Source: Bacillus sp. N1-1 (lineage in GTDB: Bacteria; Bacillota; Bacilli; Bacillales; Guptibacillaceae). Taken from it: 64,000 nucleotides of DNA. Position numbers and translations under genes: made by a program. The notes below the pieces were generated by a model, which did no database searches, had not been told where the DNA came from, and saw only the letters and a program-made list of their open reading frames with translations. Location: assembly GCF_009818105.1 (NCBI RefSeq), contig NZ_CP046564.1, positions 4,154,001 through 4,218,000 on the forward strand, given 5' to 3'. Positions 42,101 to 50,308 of the stretch are shown piece after piece. Each line of letters opens with the position of its first letter. Within the stretch, counting starts at the first letter, position 1.

Positions 42101-44668
42101 ATCCGTTCCGCCACCAAGGACATAGATGGCACGCGGCGTATCGTGTGATCCCATTAAGTTCATAAGCGCATGGAACGCTTCAGCAGGATAATCTTCCTGT
42201 ACCGCCATCAGCTTCTCATCTGCACTCGCTGCATTTCCGTTTTTTAAGAAATCGAGAATGGCGCCTTCAAAGCGATAATTCATAACTGAATCATATTGGT
42301 CGCCAAGGAAGTATTTCGAAGCATCATCCCAAATTTCACCGAGAATAAGCGGCTCTTCACCTTCTTTTAACGTCGCGCCAGCACCAGCTATTTCTTCAGA
42401 CTTTAATTCATCACGGAACTCACGCCAGAATTCCATATCTACTTCATTCGCCACATCAAGGCGCCAGCCGGACGCTCCATTTGTTAACCATGATTTTGAT
42501 GCAGAATCTTCGTCATACATAATGTAGTCCGCAAATTTTTCATTATTTAATTCGCTATCATAATCAACGGCATCGCCTTCAATGCTTTTGATTTCAGGAA
42601 GGGAATCGTATCCCCACCATGCCTGGTAATCGTAACGTTCATTCCCATTTTCATCCGTTACTTTTTCATTTTTAAGATTAAACCAGTTGTGGAAACCGTA
42701 TTCGTCATTAAACGTTTGGCCCTCATCCTCGAGCTGTTTACGCGCTTCTGTTTTTGCATCTTCTTCACTCATGCCTTCTTCATTCATCAAATCATAAATG
42801 CGAGACCAGTATTCATAAGCTCCGACCACATCGTATTTGCCATAGCGGTCAAAATAGATCGAGTCGTCACCTACGTGATTGAAAACCCCATCCATAATGA
42901 GATGCATCTCACGTTTCTCAAGTTCATCCGTAAACGCTTTAAATTCTTCCGGTGTGCCAAACATCGGATCAATCGCTTTCCAATCCGTTGCATCATATTT
43001 ATGGTTTGATGCTGCCTTAGCGATTGGATTTAAATAGATCGTATTAACACCGAGTGATTGGATGTAGTCGAGCTTTTGCTGAATCCCTTTAATGTCGCCA
43101 CCAAAGAAATCATTGCTCCAAATCCCATCACCATCGTAGTTGGCACTATCCGCAAGCCTAGGATTATCCGGAAGCTCTCCCCATTCTTGATCTTCAATTG
43201 GTTCAGGACCTCGCGCCGTTTCCTTCGCATCGTCATTCGCTTCGTTTCCATTGTAGAATCGATCAGGGAAAATTTGATACACAACAGCTTCCTTCATCCA
43301 GTCTGGCGTTTCATATCCTGGATCAAAGACCGTTAATTGGTAGAGTTCTGCATTCGCATCCACTGCTTTTCCTGCTTCACCCTGCTTCGTATCTTCTCCG
43401 TATTCCGCTTTAGCAGAACCATCACGAACGATAAATTTATAGCCGTAAAGGCCCTTTTCTTCAGGCGTTACTGTCGCTTCCCAGTAATCTTTCCCGTCAG
43501 AAGTAGCGGCTTTTTCCATTGCAATGAGAAGACTTGTACCTGTATTTTGATTTTTAATATAAAGATCGGCTTTCGTTAAATCACCTTTTTTTGCGGCAAG
43601 GCGAAGTGTTACCGTCTTTCCTTCTTGCACGGCACCAAATGGAGCACGAAAAGCTTCTTCCCACGAGTTATGTAGAAGACTTGCCTTAGAAACGGCGCCA
43701 TCTGATCCTTCCGCTGTATAATCTGTGCTTACTTCTTTTGTTTCTGTATTAAAAAAGAACGTAACGTCTGCCTTTTCTATCACGTTTAACTTTGCATTAT
43801 CTGCTGGATAATCTTCTCCCCATGTATCTCCAAGGACGACTTTATACTCATAGTTTCCTTTAGGAACACTTGTCGAAAAGGAATAAATGTTATCATAATC
43901 GTCATCACAGAACAGCGCAGTGGACTGTTCAGGACTCCATTCAGCCCCTGCATCAATCGCAGGTTGGATCGAACCAACAAGTCGTGGTTGTTTATCTGTC
44001 GTCACCGGCGTATAGGTAGTTGAGTTCGCAATAGCGTGCGTTTCATCATGATAATAAAACGTTACATTCGTTTTTTCATCTAGCGTTAATGTAAAATTGT
44101 TCGCACCATCACCATAGCTCTCTCCCCACGATTGGTTGATCGCTACCTTATACTCATAAGTCCCAGCTGGAAGTTCACCAGAGATTTCGTAAAATCCGTC
44201 TCCTTTTGCTTCCATCTTTGTTTCCTCAGACGCTGGATCCCATTCTCCCGCAGCTCCAAGCTCGTCCTGCAAATCACCGACAAGGGTTACAATCCGTTCA
44301 TCTGTCGTCTCACCAATTGTAAACGTACTGTTATCGTTACCATTTGGATTTAAAGGATCTTTCATCCATTCATCCCCCACGATAAATTTGTACTGATGAA
44401 GTCCATCGGATAAATCATCTACCGTTAACTTCCAGACACCATCTACCTTCTCGAGTGGTAGCGCTCCTTCCTGCCAATTAGTGAAATCACCGGCTACAAG
44501 AACCGATTCCTCGCTCCCATCTCCTTCGAAAATAAACGTAGCTGACGTTCCATCAATAACAGGACTACTAGCTGCCTTCACTGTTCCTGGAATAGCCCCA
44601 GCAAGCAGTTGTATAACAAGAATAATGACGAGTGACAGTGAAAGTTTTCTTCGATTACCCCTTTTCAT
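39155..44668 (-). CDS. Giant multidomain amylopullulanase-type GH13 enzyme with three CWB2 repeats
   Basis: 1837 aa. I start at ATG 44668 (AAGGGGG upstream). Signal peptide, then three starch-binding E-set/X25-like modules (about 30-320; VAGDFTNWQEGALPLEKVDGVWKLTV and two LVGxxQ...GAEW-type repeats), a GH13 N-domain (about 325-460) and the GH13 catalytic domain (about 465-1030): LIMDGVFNHVGDDS, nucleophile Asp in GWRLDVANEVDMEF, Glu in LILGEIWDDA, Asp in MGSHDTPR. FN3 domains, a CBM20-like module (about 1325-1430) and an Ig-like domain follow, then three CWB2 repeats. It probably cuts starch and pullulan at the cell surface. Two cre-like sites lie upstream. Confidence 0.88.
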   Translation of the reverse strand: MKRGNRRKLSLSLVIILVIQLLAGAIPGTVKAASSPVIDGTSATFIFEGDGSEESVLVAGDFTNWQEGALPLEKVDGVWKLTVDDLSDGLHQYKFIVGDEWMKDPLNPNGNDNSTFTIGETTDERIVTLVGDLQDELGAAGEWDPASEETKMEAKGDGFYEISGELPAGTYEYKVAINQSWGESYGDGANNFTLTLDEKTNVTFYYHDETHAIANSTTYTPVTTDKQPRLVGSIQPAIDAGAEWSPEQSTALFCDDDYDNIYSFSTSVPKGNYEYKVVLGDTWGEDYPADNAKLNVIEKADVTFFFNTETKEVSTDYTAEGSDGAVSKASLLHNSWEEAFRAPFGAVQEGKTVTLRLAAKKGDLTKADLYIKNQNTGTSLLIAMEKAATSDGKDYWEATVTPEEKGLYGYKFIVRDGSAKAEYGEDTKQGEAGKAVDANAELYQLTVFDPGYETPDWMKEAVVYQIFPDRFYNGNEANDDAKETARGPEPIEDQEWGELPDNPRLADSANYDGDGIWSNDFFGGDIKGIQQKLDYIQSLGVNTIYLNPIAKAASNHKYDATDWKAIDPMFGTPEEFKAFTDELEKREMHLIMDGVFNHVGDDSIYFDRYGKYDVVGAYEYWSRIYDLMNEEGMSEEDAKTEARKQLEDEGQTFNDEYGFHNWFNLKNEKVTDENGNERYDYQAWWGYDSLPEIKSIEGDAVDYDSELNNEKFADYIMYDEDSASKSWLTNGASGWRLDVANEVDMEFWREFRDELKSEEIAGAGATLKEGEEPLILGEIWDDASKYFLGDQYDSVMNYRFEGAILDFLKNGNAASADEKLMAVQEDYPAEAFHALMNLMGSHDTPRAIYVLGGGTDTYERAEFDPNYDHELGVQRLKLAAVLQMGYPGAPTIYYGDEAGVTGSKDPDDRRTYPWGDENTDLVEHYQAAGAVRTDHSDLLAYGKLTTLHADGDVYAFARTNEDGAAIIAVNRGTKAQTIDLDVKDVVKNKISFTDGLAKDYSVSVKDGKVSVTIPAMTGRMLIADQGQNFELPKAPSDLKVATGEGSAILSWTGDAAKYKVYRSTLQGAMYEEVEVTEGNDLTVDGLTNGQAYYFAVTAVDEDGNESVKVETTEPTIPHIEWKEGKFEISSVTAIEDQVLDLANTFAIEAGVKIDGATESSLAEGLIGKLQVKQGGEWQESKATYTGQDGAFNKFKADFRPIEKGSYAYRLAFSTDRGATWKTTNTEEVMFTQNQDDTKAPADAVKLEEPLKESGQVMLNWKLDGADGAYLLAVERNGERLELIENAETITYTDFAVENGKTYTYRIVAYDQAGNQTASNEVKITPDIVMVDVTFKVHAPEDTPLSAKVTMPGDQNGWSTSAWEMSRNGAVSPDWEIQKSFPEGTILTYKYVKGESWEQEGLADHTRNDKSDDDVSYYGYGAEGTDLKVTVTNQGSNKMVVQDEILRWIDMPVVVTSPENGAVVEGDKITFKGNAIKEGNLTINGEKVAVNDDMTFTHEVTIENGENEIPITIEPSEENKTAIFNNDGGAIGKNTKKYTWQVTSNAGEAEAKEPVRLFGDDRYATAVEISKEGWDEADTVVIARGDNFADALAGAPLAYKVDAPILLTREKGLDKSVINEIKRLGAKKAIILGGTSAVPKFIAYQLEGLDLKVKRIYGENRFETAANIQASLGGSPDKAVVANGMDFPDALSAASYAAENGYPILFTKQDQVPKATKVALRSVDQTIVAGGEAVISEHAFSKLPDATRYAGDNRFGTAASIATDLNPSTHVFIATGMDFADALTGSVLAAKQDASMLLVKPNELPAETAEAIKELKADSYTILGGESAVGNEVVEGLK

Positions 44669-44691
44669 CCTTTTCCCCCTTAAAGAAAATG

Positions 44692-44705
44692 TGAAACCGT
44701 TTGCA
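44692..44705. promoter_or_regulatory. cre-like site 1 of the amylopullulanase gene
   Basis: TGAAACCGTTTGCA matches the cre consensus except for one position (C for R at base 6). It lies 24 bp upstream of the start codon, in the same relative position as the amylase cre. Confidence 0.7.
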
Positions 44706-44766
44706 CAAAACGCTAAAAACAAGGAAATCGCTTGTCTTTAAAAATTAACCAACGATTCCATAATTA

Positions 44767-44780
44767 AGCAAGCGCTTTCA
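44767..44780. promoter_or_regulatory. cre-like site 2 of the amylopullulanase gene
   Basis: AGCAAGCGCTTTCA matches 12 of 14 consensus positions, about 100 bp upstream of the start. Confidence 0.5.
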
Positions 44781-44834
44781 CTCTTTATTTTGTCACAGGT
44801 TTTAAAAGGAATCAACTATTTTTAGAATATTGTT

Positions 44835-45221
44835 TCATTTCTCGTATAGTTCAATTGGTAGGCCGTCTGGATCAGCGAAAAAGGTAAAGCGCTTGTTTGT
44901 GAGCTCATCTAGTCTAATGTTTTCAAGTGATGAAACGCCTTTTTCCTTAAGGTGTTGCACCGCCTCATCAAGATCCGTTGCTTCAAACGCCACGTGCCTT
45001 AAACCTCTCGCTTCAGGGTAACTCAGTCTCTCAGGGGAATTAGGAAAGGAAAACAATTCAATTTGAGTATGTTCCCCTACAGCTAAATCGAGTTTGTACG
45101 AATTTCGTTCTTTTCGATACGTTTCTTCGATAACTGTTAATCCCAGTGTATTCGTATAAAATTCTTTGGATCGTTCATAATCTGAGCAAATAATGGCCAC
45201 ATGATGGACTTTTGTAAACAT
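44835..45221 (-). CDS. VOC-family (glyoxalase-type) metal-dependent protein
   Basis: 128 aa. Two beta-alpha-beta-beta-beta repeats. Likely metal ligands are His in VHHVAIIC, Glu in QIELFSF, His in LRHVAFEA and Glu in LPIELYE, the pattern of small lactoylglutathione-lyase-like proteins such as B. subtilis YwkD. The exact substrate cannot be told. GAGAGGTG precedes the ATG. It is the last gene before the amylopullulanase promoter, and a terminator separates it from the SDR gene upstream. Confidence 0.8.
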   Translation of the reverse strand: MFTKVHHVAIICSDYERSKEFYTNTLGLTVIEETYRKERNSYKLDLAVGEHTQIELFSFPNSPERLSYPEARGLRHVAFEATDLDEAVQHLKEKGVSSLENIRLDELTNKRFTFFADPDGLPIELYEK

Positions 45222-45272
45222 TCATTTCACCTCTCTTCAAAGATAGTCCGGCGATCTCCTGGCGTCAATAAG

Positions 45273-45297
45273 AAAACCTGACTCACAGCCAGGTTTT
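45273..45297 (-). terminator. Terminator between the SDR and VOC genes
   Basis: AAAACCTG pairs with CAGGTTTT around an 9-nt loop, T-run on either strand, 6 bp past the SDR stop. Confidence 0.7.
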
Positions 45298-45302
45298 TCC
45301 CT

Positions 45303-46070
45303 TTATAATAGCGATTCTGCTCCATCGACAAACATCGCTGTTCCTGTCACATGACTGGATGCATCCGAAGCTAGAAAACAAACCACATCCGCTACTTGCT
45401 CTGGAGAGCCTGGTTTTTGCTCAAGCGGATGACTTCCTTCAGGATATTCAACCGGGATTTCGATGTCTTCCACACTTTCTTTTTTGTCGGTATTCTGATC
45501 AATGTTTGTTTCAATCGCGCCGGGACAAATCGCGTTAACACGAATGCGATACTGAGCCAGTTCAAGCGCAGCCATTTTCATAAAAGCAACTTGTCCTGCT
45601 TTGGACGTACTGTAGGCCGACATGCCGAAGTTTGAGAAGGTGCGATTGCCATTAATGGAGCTTGTAATAATCATGCTACCTCCATTTTCTTTCATATAAG
45701 GAATCGTGTGCTTCACCATTAAAAACGTACTTCGCAAGTTTGTTTCAATCGTTTGATCCCATTCCTCTACCTTCATTTCTTCTATTGGATTGAGCGTCCC
45801 ATTTATGCCCGCATTATTAAAAAGAATATCAATGCGTCCCCATTCGTTGACAACTTGCTTTAATCCGTATGTAACCCGTTCTTCATCGGCAACATCAACA
45901 TCAAGGACAAATGCTTCACCCCCGTCATTGATAATCGCTTCCTTTACCTTTTCTGCACGACTTTCTTTTAAATCAAATAAACAGACGCGAATCCCTTCTT
46001 TCGCCATTCGCTTAGCTGTCGCTTCTCCAATGCCAGAACCTCCACCTGTAATCACTGCCACCTTTTTCAT
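45303..46070 (-). CDS. Short-chain dehydrogenase/reductase (classical SDR)
   Basis: 255 aa. The cofactor motif TGGGSGIG is near residue 8, NNAG in ILFNNAGINGT near 88, catalytic Ser in MIITSSINGN, and YSTSK (Tyr-x-x-x-Lys) near 155, then NAICPGAIET. FDLKESR at the end of beta-2 with an Asp favours NAD over NADP. A mid-protein insertion (DKKESVEDIEIPVEYPEGSHPLEQ) precedes the last helix. I start at ATG 46070, since AAAGGAGG is 8 nt before it. It is separated from the kduD-like gene by a terminator. Substrate unknown. Confidence 0.88.
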   Translation of the reverse strand: MKKVAVITGGGSGIGEATAKRMAKEGIRVCLFDLKESRAEKVKEAIINDGGEAFVLDVDVADEERVTYGLKQVVNEWGRIDILFNNAGINGTLNPIEEMKVEEWDQTIETNLRSTFLMVKHTIPYMKENGGSMIITSSINGNRTFSNFGMSAYSTSKAGQVAFMKMAALELAQYRIRVNAICPGAIETNIDQNTDKKESVEDIEIPVEYPEGSHPLEQKPGSPEQVADVVCFLASDASSHVTGTAMFVDGAESLL

Positions 46071-46286
46071 GTTCATAACCTCCTTTTTTTTGCCTATTCC
46101 CGCAAGTTAGCTTTTTAAGCCCATTATTTTTCAAAAAACTAGCAGTGTCTGATCGAACCGTCGAACAGTATATACTATAAATTGATTGGAAAAAGGCGTT
46201 TTGAAATGTCCATTGCACATATAGTGGTGAATCTTTAAAAGTATAATGCGCTAATCTATTTAAAGATAATAGAAAATGATCGAACA

Positions 46287-46329
46287 AAAAATGTTCCGTT
46301 TATCAACTATCGATAAACGGAACATTTTT
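46287..46329 (-). terminator. Terminator of the TRAP/SDR operon
   Basis: Exact 18-bp stem AAAAATGTTCCGTTTATC (46287-46304) with 46312-46329, 7-nt loop, U-run on the minus strand; 14 bp past the kduD-like stop. Confidence 0.9.
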
Positions 46330-46343
46330 CTGCCTCTCTCATT

Positions 46344-47105
46344 CTATCTACCTAACCATCCTCCATCTACTGCCAATAGATGTCCATGTACATAATCAGA
46401 CGCCGCGGAAGTTAAATACAAAATCGTCCCTTTAAAATCTTCTGGGTCACCCCACCTCTCCGCTGGAATGCGATCTAGTATTTGGGCATTACGGGTAGCA
46501 TTTTCTAATATTGCCGTATTCATATCCGTCGCAATGTAACCCGGAACAATCGCATTTACATTCACGTTATGTTTTGCCCACTCGTTTGAGAGTGCCTTCG
46601 TTAACTGAGCCACACCACCTTTAGCCGCCGCATAAGCTGGTACAGTAACTCCCCCTTGATAAGAAAGTAAAGAAGCCAGATTCACAATTTTCCCATGCCC
46701 TTCAGGCACCATATATCGACCAGCTTCCTGGCACAGAAGCCAAACAGCCTTTAGATTAATATCAATCACATCGTCCCAGTCTGATTCCAAAAAGTCGATA
46801 GAAGGTGACCTTCTTTGAATTCCAGCATTATTGATCAAAATGTCGATTCTACCAAAATGATTGATGACATTAGGAATTGCTTCCTTCACCTGATCTTGAT
46901 CTTCCAAATCGCACGGTATAATTACACACTTTCTTCCTAGAGTTTCTATTTCATTCTTTATGTCTAGTTGCTCTGGGTTTCTTTGAAGGAGAGCAATATC
47001 TGCTCCTGCTTCTGCTAATGCTACTACCATTGATTTGCCTATCCCTCTTGTAGCCCCTGTAATAGCAGCTACCTTTCCTTGTAGATTAAATAATTGTAAA
47101 CTCAT
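46344..47105 (-). CDS. SDR dehydrogenase, KduD-like (2-deoxy-D-gluconate / 5-keto sugar-acid type)
   Basis: 253 aa. SDR motifs: TGATRGIGKS near residue 17, ILINNAGIQRRSP, IVNLASLLSYQGG, YAAAKGG (Tyr-x-x-x-Lys), NAIVPGYIATDMN. The RRSP segment after NNAGIQ and the IPAERWGDPEDFKG ending are characteristic of KduD/gluconate 5-dehydrogenase-like enzymes. The ATG at 47105 is best spaced from AAGGAG. It lies 43 bp after dctM in the same operon as a TRAP transporter, so it probably oxidises or reduces the imported sugar acid. The specific substrate (uronate, keto-deoxygluconate or other) is inferred only at class level. Confidence 0.85.
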   Translation of the reverse strand: MSLQLFNLQGKVAAITGATRGIGKSMVVALAEAGADIALLQRNPEQLDIKNEIETLGRKCVIIPCDLEDQDQVKEAIPNVINHFGRIDILINNAGIQRRSPSIDFLESDWDDVIDINLKAVWLLCQEAGRYMVPEGHGKIVNLASLLSYQGGVTVPAYAAAKGGVAQLTKALSNEWAKHNVNVNAIVPGYIATDMNTAILENATRNAQILDRIPAERWGDPEDFKGTILYLTSAASDYVHGHLLAVDGGWLGR

Positions 47106-47148
47106 TTTCATTCTCCTTTTTAGTAAACTATGCGATTTCTAATAACCA

Positions 47149-48429
47149 CTACTCAATTAAATTCGGTATGAAGGTAACGAGCGTCGGGAAAAAGACAATA
47201 AGTAATAGCGCAACGCATAAGACTCCTACAAATGGGACTGCACTCTTCATAGCGTGATCCAGTTTTACTCCTGAAGACGAACATGCCACAAATAAACAAA
47301 CTCCTACTGGTGGAGTCAACGTTCCGATCGCGATATTAATAACAATCATCACACCGAAAACAACAGGATCCATGCCAGCGCTCATAGCGATCGGTAACAT
47401 AATAGGGACAAACATGATCAATAAAGCAAGTCCCTCAATAAACATCCCACCGACTATGAAAATGACATTGATAACTAAAATAATAAAAATAGGGTTATCT
47501 GATATACTCAAAATAAGGTTGCTTAAAATCTGCGGGAAATTATGACTTATGAGAATCCAACTGAACAAAGATGAAGCTGCAATGATAAGCAACACATTTC
47601 CAGAACTGATAATTGCTTCAACAAAAATTCCAGTCATATCTTTTAATTTTATGCTTTTATAGACGGCCAAACCTAGAATTAGCGTATAGACTACTGCGAT
47701 AACACTAGACTCAGTAGGTGTGAAAATCCCGGTTAAAATCCCTCCCACAATGATAATTGGCGCCATTAGAGGTAAGATTGCTTTTCTAAAACTCTTTATA
47801 AAATAAATAATAGAAAATCTTTTCTTTTCAGAAGATCCATAGTTTTTTATTGAACAAATAAATCCGGACACTACCATAAGCAAGATACCAATTAGTAACC
47901 CTGGAATAATCCCACCTAGAAAAAGTTTTCCAACTGATATGCTTGCTATTCCACCTAAGACGACCATTGGTATACTCGGGGGAATAATAATTCCGATCGA
48001 ACCTGATGCCGCTTGTAGAGCAGCTGCAAACCTTGCAGGAAAGCCCATTTTCACCATGCTTGGCGTCATGACACTGCTTAAAGCAGCCGTGTCAGCAGGC
48101 GCTGAGCCAGATATCCCCCCCATCAGCATACCCGAAGAAACACTTACATAACTCATTCCACCTCTTGTCCATCCAATGATCGAGTCAGCAAAGTTTACAA
48201 GCTTTTGTGTTAGTCCACTTTTATCCATAATGACACCTGTCAGCATAAAGAAAGGAATGGCTAATAACGTAAAACTATCCATTGAAATAAACATCTTTTG
48301 TGGAACGACTAATAACGGAATTGAACCTTCATACAATATTGTGAAAATAGATGCTACACCTAAAGAAATACCTACTGGAACACCGAAAATAAGGAGTAGA
48401 AAAAACGAAATAAATAAAAGCGCTATCAT
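47149..48429 (-). CDS. dctM: TRAP transporter large permease subunit (DctM)
   Basis: 426 aa with about twelve hydrophobic helices. Family motifs: LLAIPFFMLTGVIMDKSG, MLMGGISGSAPADTAALSSVMTPSMVKMGF, GIIIPPSIPMVVLGGIASISVGKLFLGGIIPGLLIG, and LTPPVGVCLFVAC near the end. It is the channel half of a sodium-driven tripartite transporter. Its ATG overlaps the dctQ stop by four bases (ATGA), so translation is coupled. Confidence 0.95.
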   Translation of the reverse strand: MIALLFISFFLLLIFGVPVGISLGVASIFTILYEGSIPLLVVPQKMFISMDSFTLLAIPFFMLTGVIMDKSGLTQKLVNFADSIIGWTRGGMSYVSVSSGMLMGGISGSAPADTAALSSVMTPSMVKMGFPARFAAALQAASGSIGIIIPPSIPMVVLGGIASISVGKLFLGGIIPGLLIGILLMVVSGFICSIKNYGSSEKKRFSIIYFIKSFRKAILPLMAPIIIVGGILTGIFTPTESSVIAVVYTLILGLAVYKSIKLKDMTGIFVEAIISSGNVLLIIAASSLFSWILISHNFPQILSNLILSISDNPIFIILVINVIFIVGGMFIEGLALLIMFVPIMLPIAMSAGMDPVVFGVMIVINIAIGTLTPPVGVCLFVACSSSGVKLDHAMKSAVPFVGVLCVALLLIVFFPTLVTFIPNLIE

Positions 48430-48896
48430 AAATTTCCCTTCCCCCTAACGTTTATGAGAATAATAAAGATAATCGCAAAAATACCTGATAGGGGAATAAT
48501 TGAATAAATATAACCTATTCCAATAGGCAATACCGAAGCGGTTCCTGAAAAGTTTTCAATCACAAACAAAGTCCCTTGCCAGGTTAGCACACAGAAGAAT
48601 GCCCCCGTGATGATGTGAATAACCAGGTTCACTCCCTTAAAATACTTCTCAATCTTTTCAACAACAAATGTTATCGCGATATGTCTTTGTTTATAGATCC
48701 CCATCGTTATGCCCAAGAACATTAACCACACAAATATAAATCTTTCGAGCTCTTCGGCCCACACCATTCCGCTTGAAAAAACATATCGGAGAACGACCTG
48801 CATAAACACCAGAGTCACAAGGACTAACATTAAAATTAAAATGACTTTCCCCAATATGCTTTCTATTCGATCACCTACTGCGGCACTTTTATTCAA
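48426..48896 (-). CDS. dctQ: TRAP transporter small permease subunit (DctQ)
   Basis: 156 aa with four hydrophobic helices. It contains the DctQ signature MVWAEELERFIFVWLMFLGITMGIYKQRHIAI (paired acidic residues before helix 2). TTG start at 48896 after GGGGGGAG. It works with DctM and the DctP binding protein. Confidence 0.92.
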   Translation of the reverse strand: MNKSAAVGDRIESILGKVILILMLVLVTLVFMQVVLRYVFSSGMVWAEELERFIFVWLMFLGITMGIYKQRHIAITFVVEKIEKYFKGVNLVIHIITGAFFCVLTWQGTLFVIENFSGTASVLPIGIGYIYSIIPLSGIFAIIFIILINVRGKGNL

Positions 48897-48934
48897 ATTT
48901 CTCCCCCCTGATTAAAAATAATAAAATAACAGAA

Positions 48935-48956
48935 GGGGCGCTTTTAAATTCGCCCC
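48935..48956 (-). terminator. Intra-operon attenuator between dctP and dctQ
   Basis: GGGGCG (48935-48940) and CGCCCC (48951-48956) with a 10-nt loop, followed on the minus strand by a T-rich stretch. A partial terminator here would give more binding protein than membrane subunits; this role is inferred. Confidence 0.55.
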
Positions 48957-48963
48957 AGATGCG

Positions 48964-49986
48964 TTATTTTGTATCAATGATTTTTTGAATTAAATCTTCT
49001 CCAAATTCCTTACCGTACTCGTCGTATACAGACTGTACAGACTTCCTCCATGCATCTTTATCCGGGTCCTTTTCAATCTGTAACTCCCCAGTATCTTCAA
49101 GAAACTTAATTTCTTCCTTTTCCTTATCACGGATTAATTTTCTTTCATAATCTCCAGCTTCCTTCGCAGCCTCCATCAACGATTCTTGAATATCGGCAGG
49201 GAGCTTATCGAACTTCTTCGGGTTCATAATTAGCAACATCGATGTATAAGTGTGCCCATCAAGGACCATATAGTCCTGTACTTCATACATCTTTGAGCTT
49301 TTAATTGCGAATACTGGTCCTTCTTGACCATCTACTACACCATGTTGGGAAGCCATATATAATTCAGAAAATGGCATCGGCACAGGGTTTGCCCCCAAAG
49401 CTTCTGTGGTTGAAATTAATACTGGCCATTCTGGTGTTCTAATCTTTAATCCTTTAAGATCTTCAGGGGATTCAATAGGTCTAGCACTATTCAAAAAATG
49501 TCTGAAACCCGATTCCCAATAACTCATGACTTTGATGCCACCCTTTTCTTCAGCCTCTTTGGCAAGTAGTTCTCCAACTTCTCCTTGCAAAACCTTATCT
49601 ACGTGTTCTGCGTCTCTAAAAAGAAAGGGAAGATCGAATATGGAATATCTCGGATAATATTTTGTAACGCTTCCTGAAGCAACTAAAGAAATATCAACAG
49701 TCCCCATCTTGGTCCCTTCTGCCAGTTCACCCTCATCTCCTAGCTGACTATCATGGTATACTTCTATCTCTACTTTGCTTTCTGTCTTTTCTTCAACTAG
49801 TTCTGCAAATTTCTCAGCACCAGCATGAAATTGGGAGCTAGTAGGTTGATTGTGTCCTAACTTAAGCGTAATTGTTTCTCCATCCCCTGCTGATGTGCCG
49901 CTTTCGCTCGCACCGCACCCTGTTAGACTGATTGTAAGAATGACTGTTAACAAGAAAATTGAAATACCCTTAAACTTTCTCCCCAT
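48964..49986 (-). CDS. dctP: TRAP transporter solute-binding lipoprotein (DctP)
   Basis: 340 aa. Lipobox LTGC at about residue 23 for membrane anchoring. DctP-family features: KLGHNQPTSSQFHAGAEKFAELVEE, DLPFLFRDAEHVD, GLKIRTPEWPV with the conserved Arg that binds the substrate carboxylate (near 180), and FSELYMASQHGVVDGQEGP. The Arg means the ligand is an organic acid, in line with the sugar-acid dehydrogenase downstream. GGAGGG precedes the ATG. The operon promoter region carries the paired GntR-type sites at 50168-50217. Confidence 0.94.
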   Translation of the reverse strand: MGRKFKGISIFLLTVILTISLTGCGASESGTSAGDGETITLKLGHNQPTSSQFHAGAEKFAELVEEKTESKVEIEVYHDSQLGDEGELAEGTKMGTVDISLVASGSVTKYYPRYSIFDLPFLFRDAEHVDKVLQGEVGELLAKEAEEKGGIKVMSYWESGFRHFLNSARPIESPEDLKGLKIRTPEWPVLISTTEALGANPVPMPFSELYMASQHGVVDGQEGPVFAIKSSKMYEVQDYMVLDGHTYTSMLLIMNPKKFDKLPADIQESLMEAAKEAGDYERKLIRDKEKEEIKFLEDTGELQIEKDPDKDAWRKSVQSVYDEYGKEFGEDLIQKIIDTK

Positions 49987-50167
49987 CTTTTTCCCTCCAG
50001 GTTAATAAAATTGTATAAAACAGCAATGGTCGATTACTGTATCTACCAAATTTCAAACAAAACTCTCCCTATGTAGGTTAACCAGCAACCCGCCCTAAAT
50101 GTTAGCGCTTACAAACCAAGCAAAGGTTTACTGAAAGTAATACCTTTTATTTGTTAAATAATAAAAT

Positions 50168-50217
50168 CCCTTAAATATTATATATAATACACTATGATTA
50201 TATATAATATTTAAGGG
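50168..50217. promoter_or_regulatory. Paired operator upstream of the TRAP operon (putative GntR sites)
   Basis: A 21-bp perfect inverted repeat (50168-50188 with 50197-50217, 8-bp spacer) that contains two copies of ATTATATATAAT, at 50177-50188 and 50197-50208. The 12-mers are 20 bp apart, about two helical turns. A further ATTATATATAAA is at 50230-50241. Confidence 0.7.
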
Positions 50218-50308
50218 CATGTCTAGGGGATTATATATAAAAAAGTAATATATATATATCCCAGCCTATTTTGTTGATTTCTTTTTAAATAATTCCTTAT
50301 CAATTTTT

